Shown: positions 17,177-26,117 of the stretch, one piece after another
Numbering within the stretch: position 1 is the stretch's first letter
Layout: each line of letters opens with the position of its first letter
NCBI GenBank assembly: GCA_002968845.1
Contig: PVBG01000001.1
Location: 124,001-188,000, forward strand
From: Neorhizobium tomejilense
Lineage (GTDB): Bacteria; Pseudomonadota; Alphaproteobacteria; Rhizobiales; Rhizobiaceae
Direction of reading: 5' to 3'
Length of the DNA: 64,000 nt
Program-made: the position numbers and the translations under genes
The notes under the pieces: model-generated
Database searches by the model: none
What the model saw: the letters and a program-made list of their open reading frames with translations, nothing else
What the model was told of the DNA's origin: nothing

Positions 17177-18190
17177 ATGTTCAACAAGATGATGAAACTG
17201 GCGCTCGGGATCGCCTTGCCGGTGATGCTGTTTGCCGGTACGGCATCCGCCGAAGTCCGCGCGCATACGCTGAAGTTTGCGGCTGCCAACAACAAGGGCC
17301 ATCCGCAGGTCACCGGCATGGAAAAATTCGCCGAGATCGTCAAGGCGAAGAGCGGCGGCAAGATCGACGTCAAGCTGTTTCCGGGCGGCGTGCTTGGCGG
17401 CGACGTGCAGACCGTCTCCGCGCTGCAGGGCGGCGTGGTCGAGATGCTGGTGCTGAATGCCGGCATCCTGTCGAGTAACGTCAAGGCGTTCGGCGCCGTC
17501 GACCTGCCTTTCCTGTTCAACAGCGGGGAAGAAGCCGACAAGGTCATGGACGGCGCCTTCGGCAAGAGCCTTGCCGAAAAGCTGCCGGCGACCGGCCTCG
17601 TCGGTCTCGCCTATTGGGAACTCGGCTTCCGCAACCTCACCAATAATCGCCGCGCGGTCACCAAGCTCGAAGATATCAAGGGCCTGAAGATCCGCACGCT
17701 GCAGTCACCGATCCCGATCGAGCTGTTCAACAACCTCGGCGCCAACGCGGTGCCGCTGCCCTACACGGAACTCTACACCGCGCTTGAAACCGGAACGGTC
17801 GACGGCCAGGAAAATCCGTTCGCGAACATCCTCAATGCCAAGTTCTACGAGGTGCAGAAGTACCTGACGGTCACCCGTCACCAGTACAATCCGCAGATCG
17901 TGCTGGTCAGCAAGAAGTTCTGGGACGGCCTCAACGACGAGGAGAAGGGCATTCTCCAGTCGGCTGCGACCGAAGCCCGTGATTTCCAGCGCAAGGTTTC
18001 CCGCGAAGCGGACGCCAAGGCGCTCGACGAGATCAAGAAGACCGGCATGCAGGTCACCGAACTCAACGCCGCCGAAACCCAGAAGATCCGCGATGCCGTG
18101 AAGCCGCTGATCGACAAGTTCAGCGCCGATGTGGGTGCCGATACCGTTTCGCTGCTCTTCAAGGAACTGGACGCCGTCCGCAAGAAGTAA
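17177..18190 (+). CDS. TRAP transporter periplasmic binding protein (DctP family)
   Basis: A 337-residue secreted protein. Residues 1-25 form a signal peptide (LALGIALPVMLFAGTASA). The mature part shows the DctP pattern, including GMEKFAEIVKAKSGGKI, the LKIRTLQSP strand whose arginine normally binds the substrate carboxylate, and LETGTVDGQENP. The ATG at 17177 has GGGAGG upstream. The carboxylate-binding arginine suggests an organic acid ligand. With a shikimate/quinate-type dehydrogenase directly downstream, shikimate, quinate or a related acid is the best guess, not a proven one. Confidence 0.92.
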   Translation: MFNKMMKLALGIALPVMLFAGTASAEVRAHTLKFAAANNKGHPQVTGMEKFAEIVKAKSGGKIDVKLFPGGVLGGDVQTVSALQGGVVEMLVLNAGILSSNVKAFGAVDLPFLFNSGEEADKVMDGAFGKSLAEKLPATGLVGLAYWELGFRNLTNNRRAVTKLEDIKGLKIRTLQSPIPIELFNNLGANAVPLPYTELYTALETGTVDGQENPFANILNAKFYEVQKYLTVTRHQYNPQIVLVSKKFWDGLNDEEKGILQSAATEARDFQRKVSREADAKALDEIKKTGMQVTELNAAETQKIRDAVKPLIDKFSADVGADTVSLLFKELDAVRKK

Positions 18191-18197
18191 CATCCGC

Positions 18198-18224
18198 GCC
18201 GGCCCGTCTTCCCGGCGGGCCGGC
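18198..18224 (+). terminator. stem-loop between the TRAP binding protein and dehydrogenase genes
   Basis: GCCGGCCCG and CGGGCCGGC form a perfect nine-base-pair stem with a nine-base loop, starting eight bases after the binding-protein stop. There is no T run, so it more likely protects the upstream mRNA end or slows polymerase than ends transcription. Confidence 0.6.
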
Positions 18225-18251
18225 CCTTCCACCGAAACGAGGCGCGGTACC

Positions 18252-19112
18252 ATGGCCGAGACATTGCTGAAACCCTTGAAGGCCGGGCTGATCGGCGCCG
18301 GCATCCAGGCCTCGCTGACGCCGGCCATGCACATGAAGGAAGGTGCTGCCCAGGGGTTTTCATATGAATACGAGCTGATCGATCTCAATCAGCTCGGGCT
18401 GACGCCGAGCAGCCTGCCGGAGCTTCTGGACGATGCGGAAGCACGCGGGCTGATTGGCCTCAACATCACACACCCCTGCAAGCAACTGGTCATTCCCTAT
18501 CTCGACGACCTATCCGACGAGGCGAGGGCGCTCGGCGCCGTCAACACGGTGGTGCTGAAGGACGGCAAGCGTTTTGGCCACAATACCGACTGGTGGGGCT
18601 TCGCCGAAAGTTTCCGGCGCGGCTTGCCGGGGGCCGATCTGAGCGCGGCGGTTCAGATCGGCGCCGGTGGCGCAGGCGTTGCGACGGCCTACGCGATCCT
18701 GTCCCTCGGTCTCAAGACACTCACGGTGTTCGATCGCGAGCCTGATCGGGCCGAGCAGCTTGCCCAAACGATGTCGGTGCTCTTTCCGGACGTCTCGATC
18801 CAAGCGTCATCCGATATCGTTTCGGCGATGCAGGACGTCTCGGGCATCATCCATGCAACGCCGACCGGCATGGCGAAATACCCGGGCCTGCCGCTGCCGC
18901 CGGAACTTCTCCAGCCGCATCACTGGGTCGCGGAGATCGTCTATTTCCCGCTCGAAACCGAGCTGCTAAGCGTTGCCAGCCAGCGCGGCTGCCAGGTGCT
19001 GAACGGCGGCGGCATGGCCGTCTTCCAGGCAGTCGGCGCCTTTCAGCTGTTCACCGGCCGGGAGCCGGATGCCGCCCGCATGCTCCAGCATTTCGAAGCA
19101 CTGACAGGCTGA
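18252..19112 (+). CDS. aroE: shikimate/quinate 5-dehydrogenase family protein
   Basis: A 286-residue member of the AroE family, which interconverts shikimate (or quinate) and the dehydro-acid. The catalytic lysine and aspartate are visible: K77 in NITHPCKQ and D113 in NTDWWGF. The nucleotide-binding loop is GAGGAG at 137-142. After the next strand comes D161 (VFDRE) where biosynthetic NADP-dependent AroE has an NRT-type arginine motif; an acidic residue there is typical of NAD-dependent catabolic quinate/shikimate dehydrogenases. Placement behind a TRAP importer supports a catabolic role. The gene is therefore probably not the housekeeping aroE, despite the family symbol. Confidence 0.88.
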   Translation: MAETLLKPLKAGLIGAGIQASLTPAMHMKEGAAQGFSYEYELIDLNQLGLTPSSLPELLDDAEARGLIGLNITHPCKQLVIPYLDDLSDEARALGAVNTVVLKDGKRFGHNTDWWGFAESFRRGLPGADLSAAVQIGAGGAGVATAYAILSLGLKTLTVFDREPDRAEQLAQTMSVLFPDVSIQASSDIVSAMQDVSGIIHATPTGMAKYPGLPLPPELLQPHHWVAEIVYFPLETELLSVASQRGCQVLNGGGMAVFQAVGAFQLFTGREPDAARMLQHFEALTG

Positions 19113-19279
19113 CGGAAAACCTTCCGGCCCTGCTCGTCACATAGTGCCCATCTGCGGCGCCTGCGATTTTTGCCGGCTATCTCGGCAGTGGGTCTGGCGA
19201 TCCTGGTTTGGCCGACTATAGTGGCCGGGCCGCACTTCTGCGGCATCATCCCCGCCGAAGAACGCCCAGGGTTATTGCC

Positions 19280-20428
19280 ATGACGCTTGCCATTTCCGCC
19301 AAAGACATCGACGACAAGGCTCTTATCGACGAGTTGAAGCAGTGGGTCGAGATCGAGACGCCGACGCCGAATGCCGCGGCTGTCAATGTATTGGCGGATA
19401 GGGTCGAGGCGATCGGCAAGGCGGCTGGTCTGGAGACGGAGCGGGTGCCGGGCACGCTCGGTTTCGGCGATATTCTGGCGATCCGCTCTCCGCGCCCGGC
19501 CGGCAGCAACGAAAAGACCGTTTTGATACTGGCGCATCTCGATACCGTGCATGCGGTGGGCGTGATCGGCAACCAGCTGCCGCTGCGTCAAGAGGGGGAC
19601 AAACTCTATGGCCCCGGCGTCTACGACATGAAGTCTGGCGCGCTGATGGCGCTCGAGGCGATGAAGCTCGCAGTCAGGCACGGCAGCAGGATGCCGATCG
19701 ACCTGATTTTCGTGCCCGACGAGGAGATGGGAAGCCTTTCGTCGCGCGCCTTCATGGAAGAGGCGGCGAAGAATGCAGGTTATGCGCTGGTGGTGGAACC
19801 TGCCCGCGACGGCGGCAAGATCGTCGTCGCCCGCAAAGGGGTCGCCATGTACGATGTCACCGTGCGGGGGCATGCCGCTCACGCCGGTACGAGGCCGCAG
19901 GATGGTCGCAGTGCCATTCGCGCAGCCGCCCGGCTGGTTTTGGACCTTGAGGCGCTCAACGATACCGAACGCGGCGTTACCGTCACGGTCGGCACGATCC
20001 AGGGCGGGACGGGCCGCAATACCGTGCCCGCGGAATGCCGTCTGCAGGTTGACGTTCGTGTTCCCGACGATGTGATCGCCAGGGAGATAACCGGCAAGAT
20101 CGAGGCGATGAAGCCTGTCGATCCGGATATCACCTTCGAAATCGACGGCCAGATGAACCGTCCGCCGTTCGCGCAGACCGAAGAGGGCAGGCGTCTTTTC
20201 GATGTTGCCGCAGAGATCGCCGACGGTCTTGGCATCGCGCTGGAAGGAATGACGACGGGCGGCGGCTCGGACGGCAATTTCACGGCAGCGCTCGGCGTGC
20301 CGACGCTCGACGGGCTCGGCGCAGACGGTGCCGGCGCCCATACGTTCAACGAACATATCTTCGTCAGCAGTGTTGCGCCGCGCACCGCCCTGCTCGCCAA
20401 CTTGATGATCTCGCTCGACGCGAGATAA
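19280..20428 (+). CDS. M20-family metallopeptidase (glutamate carboxypeptidase-like)
   Basis: A 382-residue zinc peptidase of the M20/CPG2 group. Metal and catalytic residues are visible: H86 and D88 in AHLDTVH, D116 in GPGVYDMKSG, the EE pair at 148-149 in PDEEMGS, and the late histidine in GAGAHTFNEH. The dimerisation domain begins near RKGVAMYDVTVRGHAAHAG, whose histidine completes the substrate site. No signal peptide is seen, so it works in the cytoplasm, unlike secreted CPG2. The ATG at 19280 follows a weak AGGG site. It is 167 bases after the dehydrogenase gene and may have its own promoter; the substrate, an N-acyl amino acid or dipeptide, is not defined. Confidence 0.87.
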   Translation: MTLAISAKDIDDKALIDELKQWVEIETPTPNAAAVNVLADRVEAIGKAAGLETERVPGTLGFGDILAIRSPRPAGSNEKTVLILAHLDTVHAVGVIGNQLPLRQEGDKLYGPGVYDMKSGALMALEAMKLAVRHGSRMPIDLIFVPDEEMGSLSSRAFMEEAAKNAGYALVVEPARDGGKIVVARKGVAMYDVTVRGHAAHAGTRPQDGRSAIRAAARLVLDLEALNDTERGVTVTVGTIQGGTGRNTVPAECRLQVDVRVPDDVIAREITGKIEAMKPVDPDITFEIDGQMNRPPFAQTEEGRRLFDVAAEIADGLGIALEGMTTGGGSDGNFTAALGVPTLDGLGADGAGAHTFNEHIFVSSVAPRTALLANLMISLDAR

Positions 20429-20434
20429 CCTGTC

Positions 20435-21178
20435 TCAGGCCGGCAGGGTCACTTCGAACGAGTTGGCGATGCGGACCTTGCCGACCTCGATGACGTGCCG
20501 CATGGCGGAGATCGCCCTGTCAGGATCACGCGAGGCGACCGCATGGGCGATCCTCAGGTGGTTGGTGGCGACCTCGTCGATCTTTTCCGGCGAAGCAGCC
20601 GGCGAGGAGAGCTGGAAGGAAATGGCAAGCGCTGCCTCGATGAGTGCGCTCGCCGAGCGCATGAACGGATTGCCCGACATGCGGGCGATGGCGAGGTGGA
20701 ATTCGAGGTCCACCTTGGCGATGGTTTCCGGGGTATGGGAGAGATCGTCGAATTTCGCGGCGATCGCGTAGAGCGCAACGATGTCGTCGCTGGAGGCGCG
20801 CAGCGCTGCTGCTGCTGCCGCTGCCGGTTCCAGCGCCATGCGCATTTCGGCGAGATGCTCGATGAATTCGAAATCCAGCCCGGATTCGAAACGCCAGCCG
20901 AGCACGTCCGAGTCGAAGAAGTTCCAGCTGGCCTTGTCGAGCACGCGCGTGCCGACCTTGGCCTTGGCTTCGACCAGCCTTTTGGCGGCGAGCGTCTTCA
21001 TGGATTCCCGCAACACCGTGCGGGACACGCCGAAACGGGCCGAAAGCTCGGTGTCGCCGGGCAGCAGGGAGCCTTCCGGGATCTTGCCGGAAACGATCCC
21101 CCGGCCGAGCTCCGCCACCACATGCGCGTGGTTGCTGCGGCGCTTTCGCCCACTGATCGTCGTTTCCAGAAGTCCCAC
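20435..21178 (-). CDS. GntR/FadR-family regulator of sugar transport
   Basis: A 247-residue regulator with an N-terminal winged helix (DTELSARFGVSRTVLRESMKTL at 42-63) and a C-terminal all-helical FCD domain with metal-ligand residues in DLEFHLAIARMSGN and NHLRIAHAV. FCD regulators bind sugar acids and similar carboxylates; galactonate-responsive DgoR is of this type. It starts with GTG directly after the TGA of the permease gene, with a strong AAGGAG in the permease's last codons, so it is the last gene of the furanose-importer operon. It probably controls that operon and the divergent sugar-oxidation operon at 26118 onward. Confidence 0.87.
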   Translation of the reverse strand: MGLLETTISGRKRRSNHAHVVAELGRGIVSGKIPEGSLLPGDTELSARFGVSRTVLRESMKTLAAKRLVEAKAKVGTRVLDKASWNFFDSDVLGWRFESGLDFEFIEHLAEMRMALEPAAAAAAALRASSDDIVALYAIAAKFDDLSHTPETIAKVDLEFHLAIARMSGNPFMRSASALIEAALAISFQLSSPAASPEKIDEVATNHLRIAHAVASRDPDRAISAMRHVIEVGKVRIANSFEVTLPA

Positions 21179-22165
21179 TCAGATCTCCTTCAGCCGGCTC
21201 TCGGCCAGTCGCCGGTTTGAATACCAGATGATTCCGCGCTGCAATACAATGAACACGAAGAGCAGGATGCCAATGACGATTTTCGTCCACCACGACGACA
21301 GCGTGCCGTCGAAGACGATGTAAGTCTGGATCAAGCCCTGGATCAAAATACCGATGAACGTTCCCGCGACCAGGCCGACGCCGCCAGTCAGAAGCGTGCC
21401 GCCGATGACGACGGCCGCGATTGCGTCGAGTTCGACGCCGACCGTCGCCAGCGAATAACCGGACGAGGTATAGAGCGTGTAGGCAATGCCGGCGAGGCCC
21501 GAGAGGAAGCCGGACAGCGCATAGATGCCGACCGTCGTGGAGCCGACGGGGACACCCATCAGCTCGGCCGACTGCTCGCTGCCGCCGATCGCATAGACAT
21601 TGGCGCCAAAGCGGGTGCGAGCCGCGACGAAGGCGCCGACGACGAACACCAGCAGCATCAGCATGGCAAGCATGGTCAGACGGCCGCCGCCCGGGAAGCG
21701 GAAGTAGAAGCCTTGGATCGTGTCGATCATCTCGTGGCTGATCGGCACGGATTCCGTCGAGATCAGGTAGGCAGCACCGCGGGCCAAAAACATGCCGGCG
21801 AGCGTCACCACGAAGGGCGGAATGCCGAGATAACGGATCATCGCTCCCATCAGGCTGCCGAAAAGGGTCGAGATGACCAGGACGGCCGCAAAGGCGATCA
21901 GCGGGTGAACGCCGAGGGAGCCGACCAGGACGGCGACGAAAACGCTGGTAAAGGCGATCACCGAGCCTATCGACAGATCGATGCCGCCCGACAGGATGAC
22001 AAAAGTCATGCCGACCGCGGCGATGCCGAGAAAGGCGTTGTCTGTCAGAAGGTTGCCGATGACGCGCATCGACAGCATGTTCGGAAACTGCAGCACGCAG
22101 AGGGCATAGGCGATGACGAAGATGCCGAGCGTGGTGACGAAGGGCAGGTTGCGGGTATGGATCAT
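21179..22165 (-). CDS. yjfF: sugar ABC importer permease (YjfF type)
   Basis: A 328-residue inner-membrane protein of the RbsC/AraH family, nearest to YjfF of the E. coli galactofuranose importer. It has about nine hydrophobic segments and the family motif GGIDLSIGSVIAFTS near residue 70; ARTRFGANVYAIGGSEQSAELMGV is the cytoplasmic loop that contacts the ATPase. The ATG at 22165 was taken because the typical N-terminus begins there, though the frame is open much further up. It overlaps the YtfT-type gene by four bases. The two permeases together form a heterodimeric pore. Confidence 0.88.
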   Translation of the reverse strand: MIHTRNLPFVTTLGIFVIAYALCVLQFPNMLSMRVIGNLLTDNAFLGIAAVGMTFVILSGGIDLSIGSVIAFTSVFVAVLVGSLGVHPLIAFAAVLVISTLFGSLMGAMIRYLGIPPFVVTLAGMFLARGAAYLISTESVPISHEMIDTIQGFYFRFPGGGRLTMLAMLMLLVFVVGAFVAARTRFGANVYAIGGSEQSAELMGVPVGSTTVGIYALSGFLSGLAGIAYTLYTSSGYSLATVGVELDAIAAVVIGGTLLTGGVGLVAGTFIGILIQGLIQTYIVFDGTLSSWWTKIVIGILLFVFIVLQRGIIWYSNRRLAESRLKEI

Positions 22166-23211
22166 CGAACCGTTCCTTCCGCCTTGTGGGATGTCTCGCG
22201 GGATGCGGTCTCGCCCTTGTGCCGCGAGGCCTTGACGAAGCCGAACAGCGCCATGATCGCCGGCGACTGCAGGGTCAGGACGACGATGATGATACCGGCC
22301 TTGATGATCAGGTTGAATTCCGGTGGGAAACCCGAGACCAGAATGCCGGTGTTGATCGACTGGATGATCAGCGCGCCGATCAGCGATGCGGTGATGGAAA
22401 ACCGTCCGCCGTTCAGCGAAGTGCCGCCGATGACGACGGCGAGGATTGCGTCGAGCTCCAGCCAGAGACCGGCATTGTTTGCATCGGCGCCGCGGATATC
22501 GGCAGTGACGATCAGGCCGGCGATGGCGGCGCAGATGCCGGAAATCGCATAGACGAAGAACAGCAGGAAACGAGCGCGCACGCCGGCAAGCGTCGCGGCG
22601 CGGCGGTTGATGCCAGTCGCCTCGATCAGGAAGCCGAGTGCGGAGCGGCGCACCAGCAGGCCGATGATCAGTGCCGCGCAGACCCAGATGAGGATCGGGA
22701 TCGGGATGCCGCCGAGCGAACCGGAACCGAGCGCCGCGAAGCTGTCGTTGTTGAAGGTGAGGATAACGCCTTCGGTGATCAGCTGGGCGATGCCGCGGCC
22801 GGCCACCATCAGGATCAGGGTGGCGATGATCGGCTGGATATCGAGGAGGGCGACCAGAATGCCGTTCCACAGGCCGCAGAGGAGGCCGACGCCGAGCGAG
22901 ATCAGGATCACGACCGGCAGCGGATAATCGTGTGCGATCAGCGTCGCGGCGACTGCACCGCAGATGGCGATCACCGCGCCGATCGACAGGTCGATGCCGC
23001 GGGTGGCGATCACCAGCGTCATGCCGATCGTCAGCAGCGCGACAGGGGCGGCGCGCACCAGGATGTCGATCAGGCTGCCGTAGAGACGGCCGTTCTGGAA
23101 GGAGACGTTGAGGAAGCCCGGCGCAACTGCTGTGATCAGAGCGAGGATGACCGCAAGCGCGATGATCTGAGGTGCTAGCCGTTTCAGCCGGCGGGTAAAG
23201 CGGTCCATCAT
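22162..23211 (-). CDS. ytfT: sugar ABC importer permease (YtfT type)
   Basis: A 349-residue inner-membrane protein of the same family as the YjfF-type partner. It carries TRGIDLSIGAVIAICGAVAA, the EATGINRRAATLAGV coupling loop and about nine hydrophobic segments. The C-terminal tail after FGFVKAS is polar and unusually long for the family. It sits between the ATPase and the second permease gene with four-base overlaps on both sides, so the set should be made in fixed proportion. Confidence 0.88.
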   Translation of the reverse strand: MMDRFTRRLKRLAPQIIALAVILALITAVAPGFLNVSFQNGRLYGSLIDILVRAAPVALLTIGMTLVIATRGIDLSIGAVIAICGAVAATLIAHDYPLPVVILISLGVGLLCGLWNGILVALLDIQPIIATLILMVAGRGIAQLITEGVILTFNNDSFAALGSGSLGGIPIPILIWVCAALIIGLLVRRSALGFLIEATGINRRAATLAGVRARFLLFFVYAISGICAAIAGLIVTADIRGADANNAGLWLELDAILAVVIGGTSLNGGRFSITASLIGALIIQSINTGILVSGFPPEFNLIIKAGIIIVVLTLQSPAIMALFGFVKASRHKGETASRETSHKAEGTVR

Positions 23212-24734
23212 GCTGCCTCCGTGTGGCCCGGCGCTGCGATCGCCTGCATGATGTTGTCGGCAGTCACCCGATCGCCCTTGAGCTCGGCGATATGCTTGCG
23301 GTCGGAAAGCACGATGACGCGATGGGCGATGGCGGTCAGTTCCTCCAGTTCCGAGGAGATGACCACCAGCGACATGCCGTCGGCGCAGAGTTTTTCGATC
23401 ATTTTCAGGATTTCTGCATGCGCGCCGATATCGATGCCGCGCGTCGGTTCGTCGAGGATCAGCAAACGGGGCCCGGTCGCCAGCCAGCGGGCGAGGATCG
23501 CCTTCTGCTGGTTGCCGCCGGAGAGGAATTTCATCTGCCTGTTGGCATCGGCCGGCCGGATATCCAGCGACTTGATGAAGCTTTCGGCAAGGGCTGCCTT
23601 TTCCCGCGAGGAGATCGGTTTTGCCCAGCCCTGGCGAGCCTGCACCGCAAGCGCGATATTATCCGCGACGGAAAAATCGCCGATAATTCCGTCCGTCTTG
23701 CGTTCTTCCGGGCAGAAGCCGAAGCCGTTGGCAATCGCTGCCTCCGGAGAGGAGAGGGCGACCTGCTGGTTGTCGACGGTCGCCGTGCCGCTGTCGGCAC
23801 GGTCGATGCCGAAAAGCAGGAAGGCGGTCTCGGTGCGGCCGGAGCCGAGCAGACCCGCAACGCCGACCACTTCGCCGGGCCGGATGTCCAGATCGAAAGG
23901 TGCGACGCTGCCGCGCTTGCCGTAGCCGGAGAAGCGGATCGGCGCTTCGGCTGTCGAGGCTATGGTTTCTTCCTGGGCCTGATGCTCGCGGGTGATGTGC
24001 TGCAGCTCGCGGCCGAGCATCATCGAGATCAGCTCCAGCCGCGGCAGTTCGGCCAGCTTGCGGGTGCCGACGAGCCGGCCGTTGCGCAAGACCGTGACAC
24101 GGTCGGCGACCGCATAAACCTGGTTGAGGAAATGGGTGATGATGATGATGCCGAGGCCTTCCTCGCGCAGCCGGCGCAGGACGACAAACAACATCTCTAC
24201 CTCGTGAGCGTCGAGGCTGGCGGTCGGCTCGTCGAGCACCAGGACCTTGCCGGACAGATCGACGGCGCGGGCGATGGCGACAAGCTGGCGGACGGCAACG
24301 GAATAGGACGAGAGCAGGGCGTCGACATCGATATCGAGGCCGTAGCGTTCGAGCAATGCTTTGGACCGGCGGCGCATTTCGCCGCGGTCAATCAGGCCGA
24401 AACGGCGCGGCTGGCGGCCGAGGAAGAGGTTTTCAGCGACCGTCAGGTTTTCGAGGAGATTGACCTCCTGGTAGACGGTGCCGATGCCGAGGCCTTGCGC
24501 CTCCGCGACGCTGGCCGGCGTCACTTCCGCGCCGTCGAGGCGCATGGTGCCGTGATCGCGGCTGTAGACCCCGGTCAGGATCTTGATCAGAGTCGATTTA
24601 CCGGCGCCGTTTTCGCCGAGCAGCGCATGGATTTCGCCGCGCTCGAGCGTGAAGTCGACGGCGTCGAGAGCTGTGATGCCGAGGAAGGCCTTGCCGATGC
24701 CCCGGGCTTCCAAAAGTGAGTTTGTATCCGACAT
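23208..24734 (-). CDS. ytfR: sugar ABC importer ATPase (YtfR type)
   Basis: A 508-residue protein with two cassettes in one chain, the usual form for monosaccharide importers. The first has Walker [10 protein letters not shown] at about 38-46 and Walker [14 protein letters not shown]; the second has the degenerate GLLGSGRTE loop, signature [15 protein letters not shown] and Walker [13 protein letters not shown]. Loss of the lysine in the second Walker A is normal for this family. It follows the binding-protein gene after 107 bases that contain two stem-loops, and precedes the permeases. Confidence 0.92.
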   Translation of the reverse strand: MSDTNSLLEARGIGKAFLGITALDAVDFTLERGEIHALLGENGAGKSTLIKILTGVYSRDHGTMRLDGAEVTPASVAEAQGLGIGTVYQEVNLLENLTVAENLFLGRQPRRFGLIDRGEMRRRSKALLERYGLDIDVDALLSSYSVAVRQLVAIARAVDLSGKVLVLDEPTASLDAHEVEMLFVVLRRLREEGLGIIIITHFLNQVYAVADRVTVLRNGRLVGTRKLAELPRLELISMMLGRELQHITREHQAQEETIASTAEAPIRFSGYGKRGSVAPFDLDIRPGEVVGVAGLLGSGRTETAFLLFGIDRADSGTATVDNQQVALSSPEAAIANGFGFCPEERKTDGIIGDFSVADNIALAVQARQGWAKPISSREKAALAESFIKSLDIRPADANRQMKFLSGGNQQKAILARWLATGPRLLILDEPTRGIDIGAHAEILKMIEKLCADGMSLVVISSELEELTAIAHRVIVLSDRKHIAELKGDRVTADNIMQAIAAPGHTEAA

Positions 24735-24759
24735 GCCTAAAGTCCCGCGTCTATCGAAG

Positions 24760-24832
24760 AACCGGAGCGGCGAGATGCACCGCTCCGGTTGCTGAGTTGC
24801 CCGGCTCTAAGGGGTATGAGGTGGAGCCGGGC
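24760..24832 (-). terminator. two tandem stem-loops between binding protein and ATPase genes
   Basis: GCCCGGCTC with GAGCCGGGC (24799-24832) and AACCGGAGCGG with CCGCTCCGGTT (24760-24790) form two strong perfect stems, in that downstream order reversed on the minus transcript. Neither is followed by a T run. They probably protect the binding-protein message from 3' decay, giving more binding protein than ATPase. Confidence 0.7.
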
Positions 24833-24841
24833 GGCGGGAGG

Positions 24842-25801
24842 TCAGTAACCGAGGCCCTTCTTGGCTTCGTAGACCTTCATCGGGTCATCCTTGGCGGTGT
24901 AGAGCTTCGATTCCGTCTGGATCCACTTCGGCGGAGCCTTCTTGTCCTTGAGATAGGCATTGAGGGCTTCGAAGGCGGGGCCGGCCATGTTCGGGGTCAG
25001 CTCGACCGTCGCATTGGCTTCGCCCTTGGCCATCGCCTGGAAGATATCCGGCACGGCGTCGATCGAGACGACCTTGATGTCGGTACCGGGCTTCAAGCCG
25101 GCTTCCTTGATCGCCTGGATGGCGCCGACGGCCATGTCGTCGTTATGGGCATAGACCGCGCAGATATCCTTGCCGCCGCCTTCAGCCTTGATGAAGCTTT
25201 CCATGACTTCCTTGCCCTTGGTGCGGGTGAAGTCGCCGGTCTGCGAGCGGGCAATCTTGATGTTGGAATGGCCCGCGAGCGCCTGTTCGAAACCCTTCTT
25301 GCGGTTGATGGCCGGCGAAGAACCGGTCGTGCCCTGAAGTTCCACGACCTTGCAGGTCTTGGAGCCGATTTCCTTGACCAGCCAGTCGCCGGCGACCTTG
25401 CCTTCGAACACCTGGTCGGAGGTGACGGCCGTCAGGTAGAGGTCCTTCGGTGCGTCGATGTCGCGGTCGAGCAGGATGACCGGGATTTTCTCTTCCTTGG
25501 CTTCCTTGAGAACCGCATCCCAGCCGGTGGCGACCACCGGTGCGATGAAGATCGCGTCGACCTTTTGGGCGATGAAGCCGCGGATCGCCTTGATCTGGTT
25601 TTCCTGCTTCTGCTGCGCATCGGCGAACTTCAAGGTAACGCCGCGTTTTTCGGCTTCCTGCTTGGTGACCGTGGTTTCGGCGGCGCGCCAGCCGGATTCG
25701 GATCCGATCTGCGAGAAACCGACTGTAAGGGACGCGGCGGAAACGCCGGATGCCAACGATAGGGTAAGAGCGGCTACAGCTGCCGCGAGAGCTCTTTTCA
25801 T
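24842..25801 (-). CDS. ytfQ: periplasmic furanose-binding protein (YtfQ type)
   Basis: A 319-residue secreted protein with a signal peptide of about 22 residues (cleavage after VSA). The mature start LTVGFSQIGSESGWRAAE and the later segments QQKQENQIKA, APVVATGWDAVLKEAK, GDFTRTKGKEVMESFIKAE and VELTPNMAGPAFEAL match E. coli YtfQ, the galactofuranose receptor, very closely. Related proteins in other bacteria take L-arabinofuranose. It starts at ATG 25801 with GGGAGG seven bases upstream and heads the minus-strand importer operon. Confidence 0.92.
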   Translation of the reverse strand: MKRALAAAVAALTLSLASGVSAASLTVGFSQIGSESGWRAAETTVTKQEAEKRGVTLKFADAQQKQENQIKAIRGFIAQKVDAIFIAPVVATGWDAVLKEAKEEKIPVILLDRDIDAPKDLYLTAVTSDQVFEGKVAGDWLVKEIGSKTCKVVELQGTTGSSPAINRKKGFEQALAGHSNIKIARSQTGDFTRTKGKEVMESFIKAEGGGKDICAVYAHNDDMAVGAIQAIKEAGLKPGTDIKVVSIDAVPDIFQAMAKGEANATVELTPNMAGPAFEALNAYLKDKKAPPKWIQTESKLYTAKDDPMKVYEAKKGLGY

Positions 25802-26117
25802 CCTAAATCCTCCCAGAGATGATAAAGCGAACTGACGGCCCAAGGATTGGCATATAATATTACTTTTTCAAGCGCTATTTTTGAAGAAATTGCAAGAAAG
25901 GCGGTATCCTGCCACTTTCGAGGGCAACAATCGATTGAATTCTTGGGATAAACGGCATTCTTAAAAAGATCTGGATTGCCGGAAGCAGTTTTCCTCCTCC
26001 TTGACAAGCCCGATGCCAATCCAATAGTCGTATTAATGACTACATCGGGCCTGATGGTTCTGATGGGAGGAGTGGCATGGCGACAGGAGACGTCATGTTG
26101 GTATTGGAAGCATTTGG
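25802..26117. promoter_or_regulatory. divergent promoter region with inverted GGATTGGCAT sites
   Basis: This 316-base region separates the YtfQ-type operon from the sugar-oxidation operon and holds no gene. GGATTGGCAT occurs at 25844-25853 and its exact complement ATGCCAATCC at 26013-26022, one near each divergent start. The second lies just after a TTGACA box (26001-26006) and before a TAGTC/GACTA inverted repeat (26026-26042). On the minus strand an A+T-rich TAATAT stretch near 25857 could be the -10 for the importer. A common regulator, probably the GntR at 20435-21178, is likely. Confidence 0.55.
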
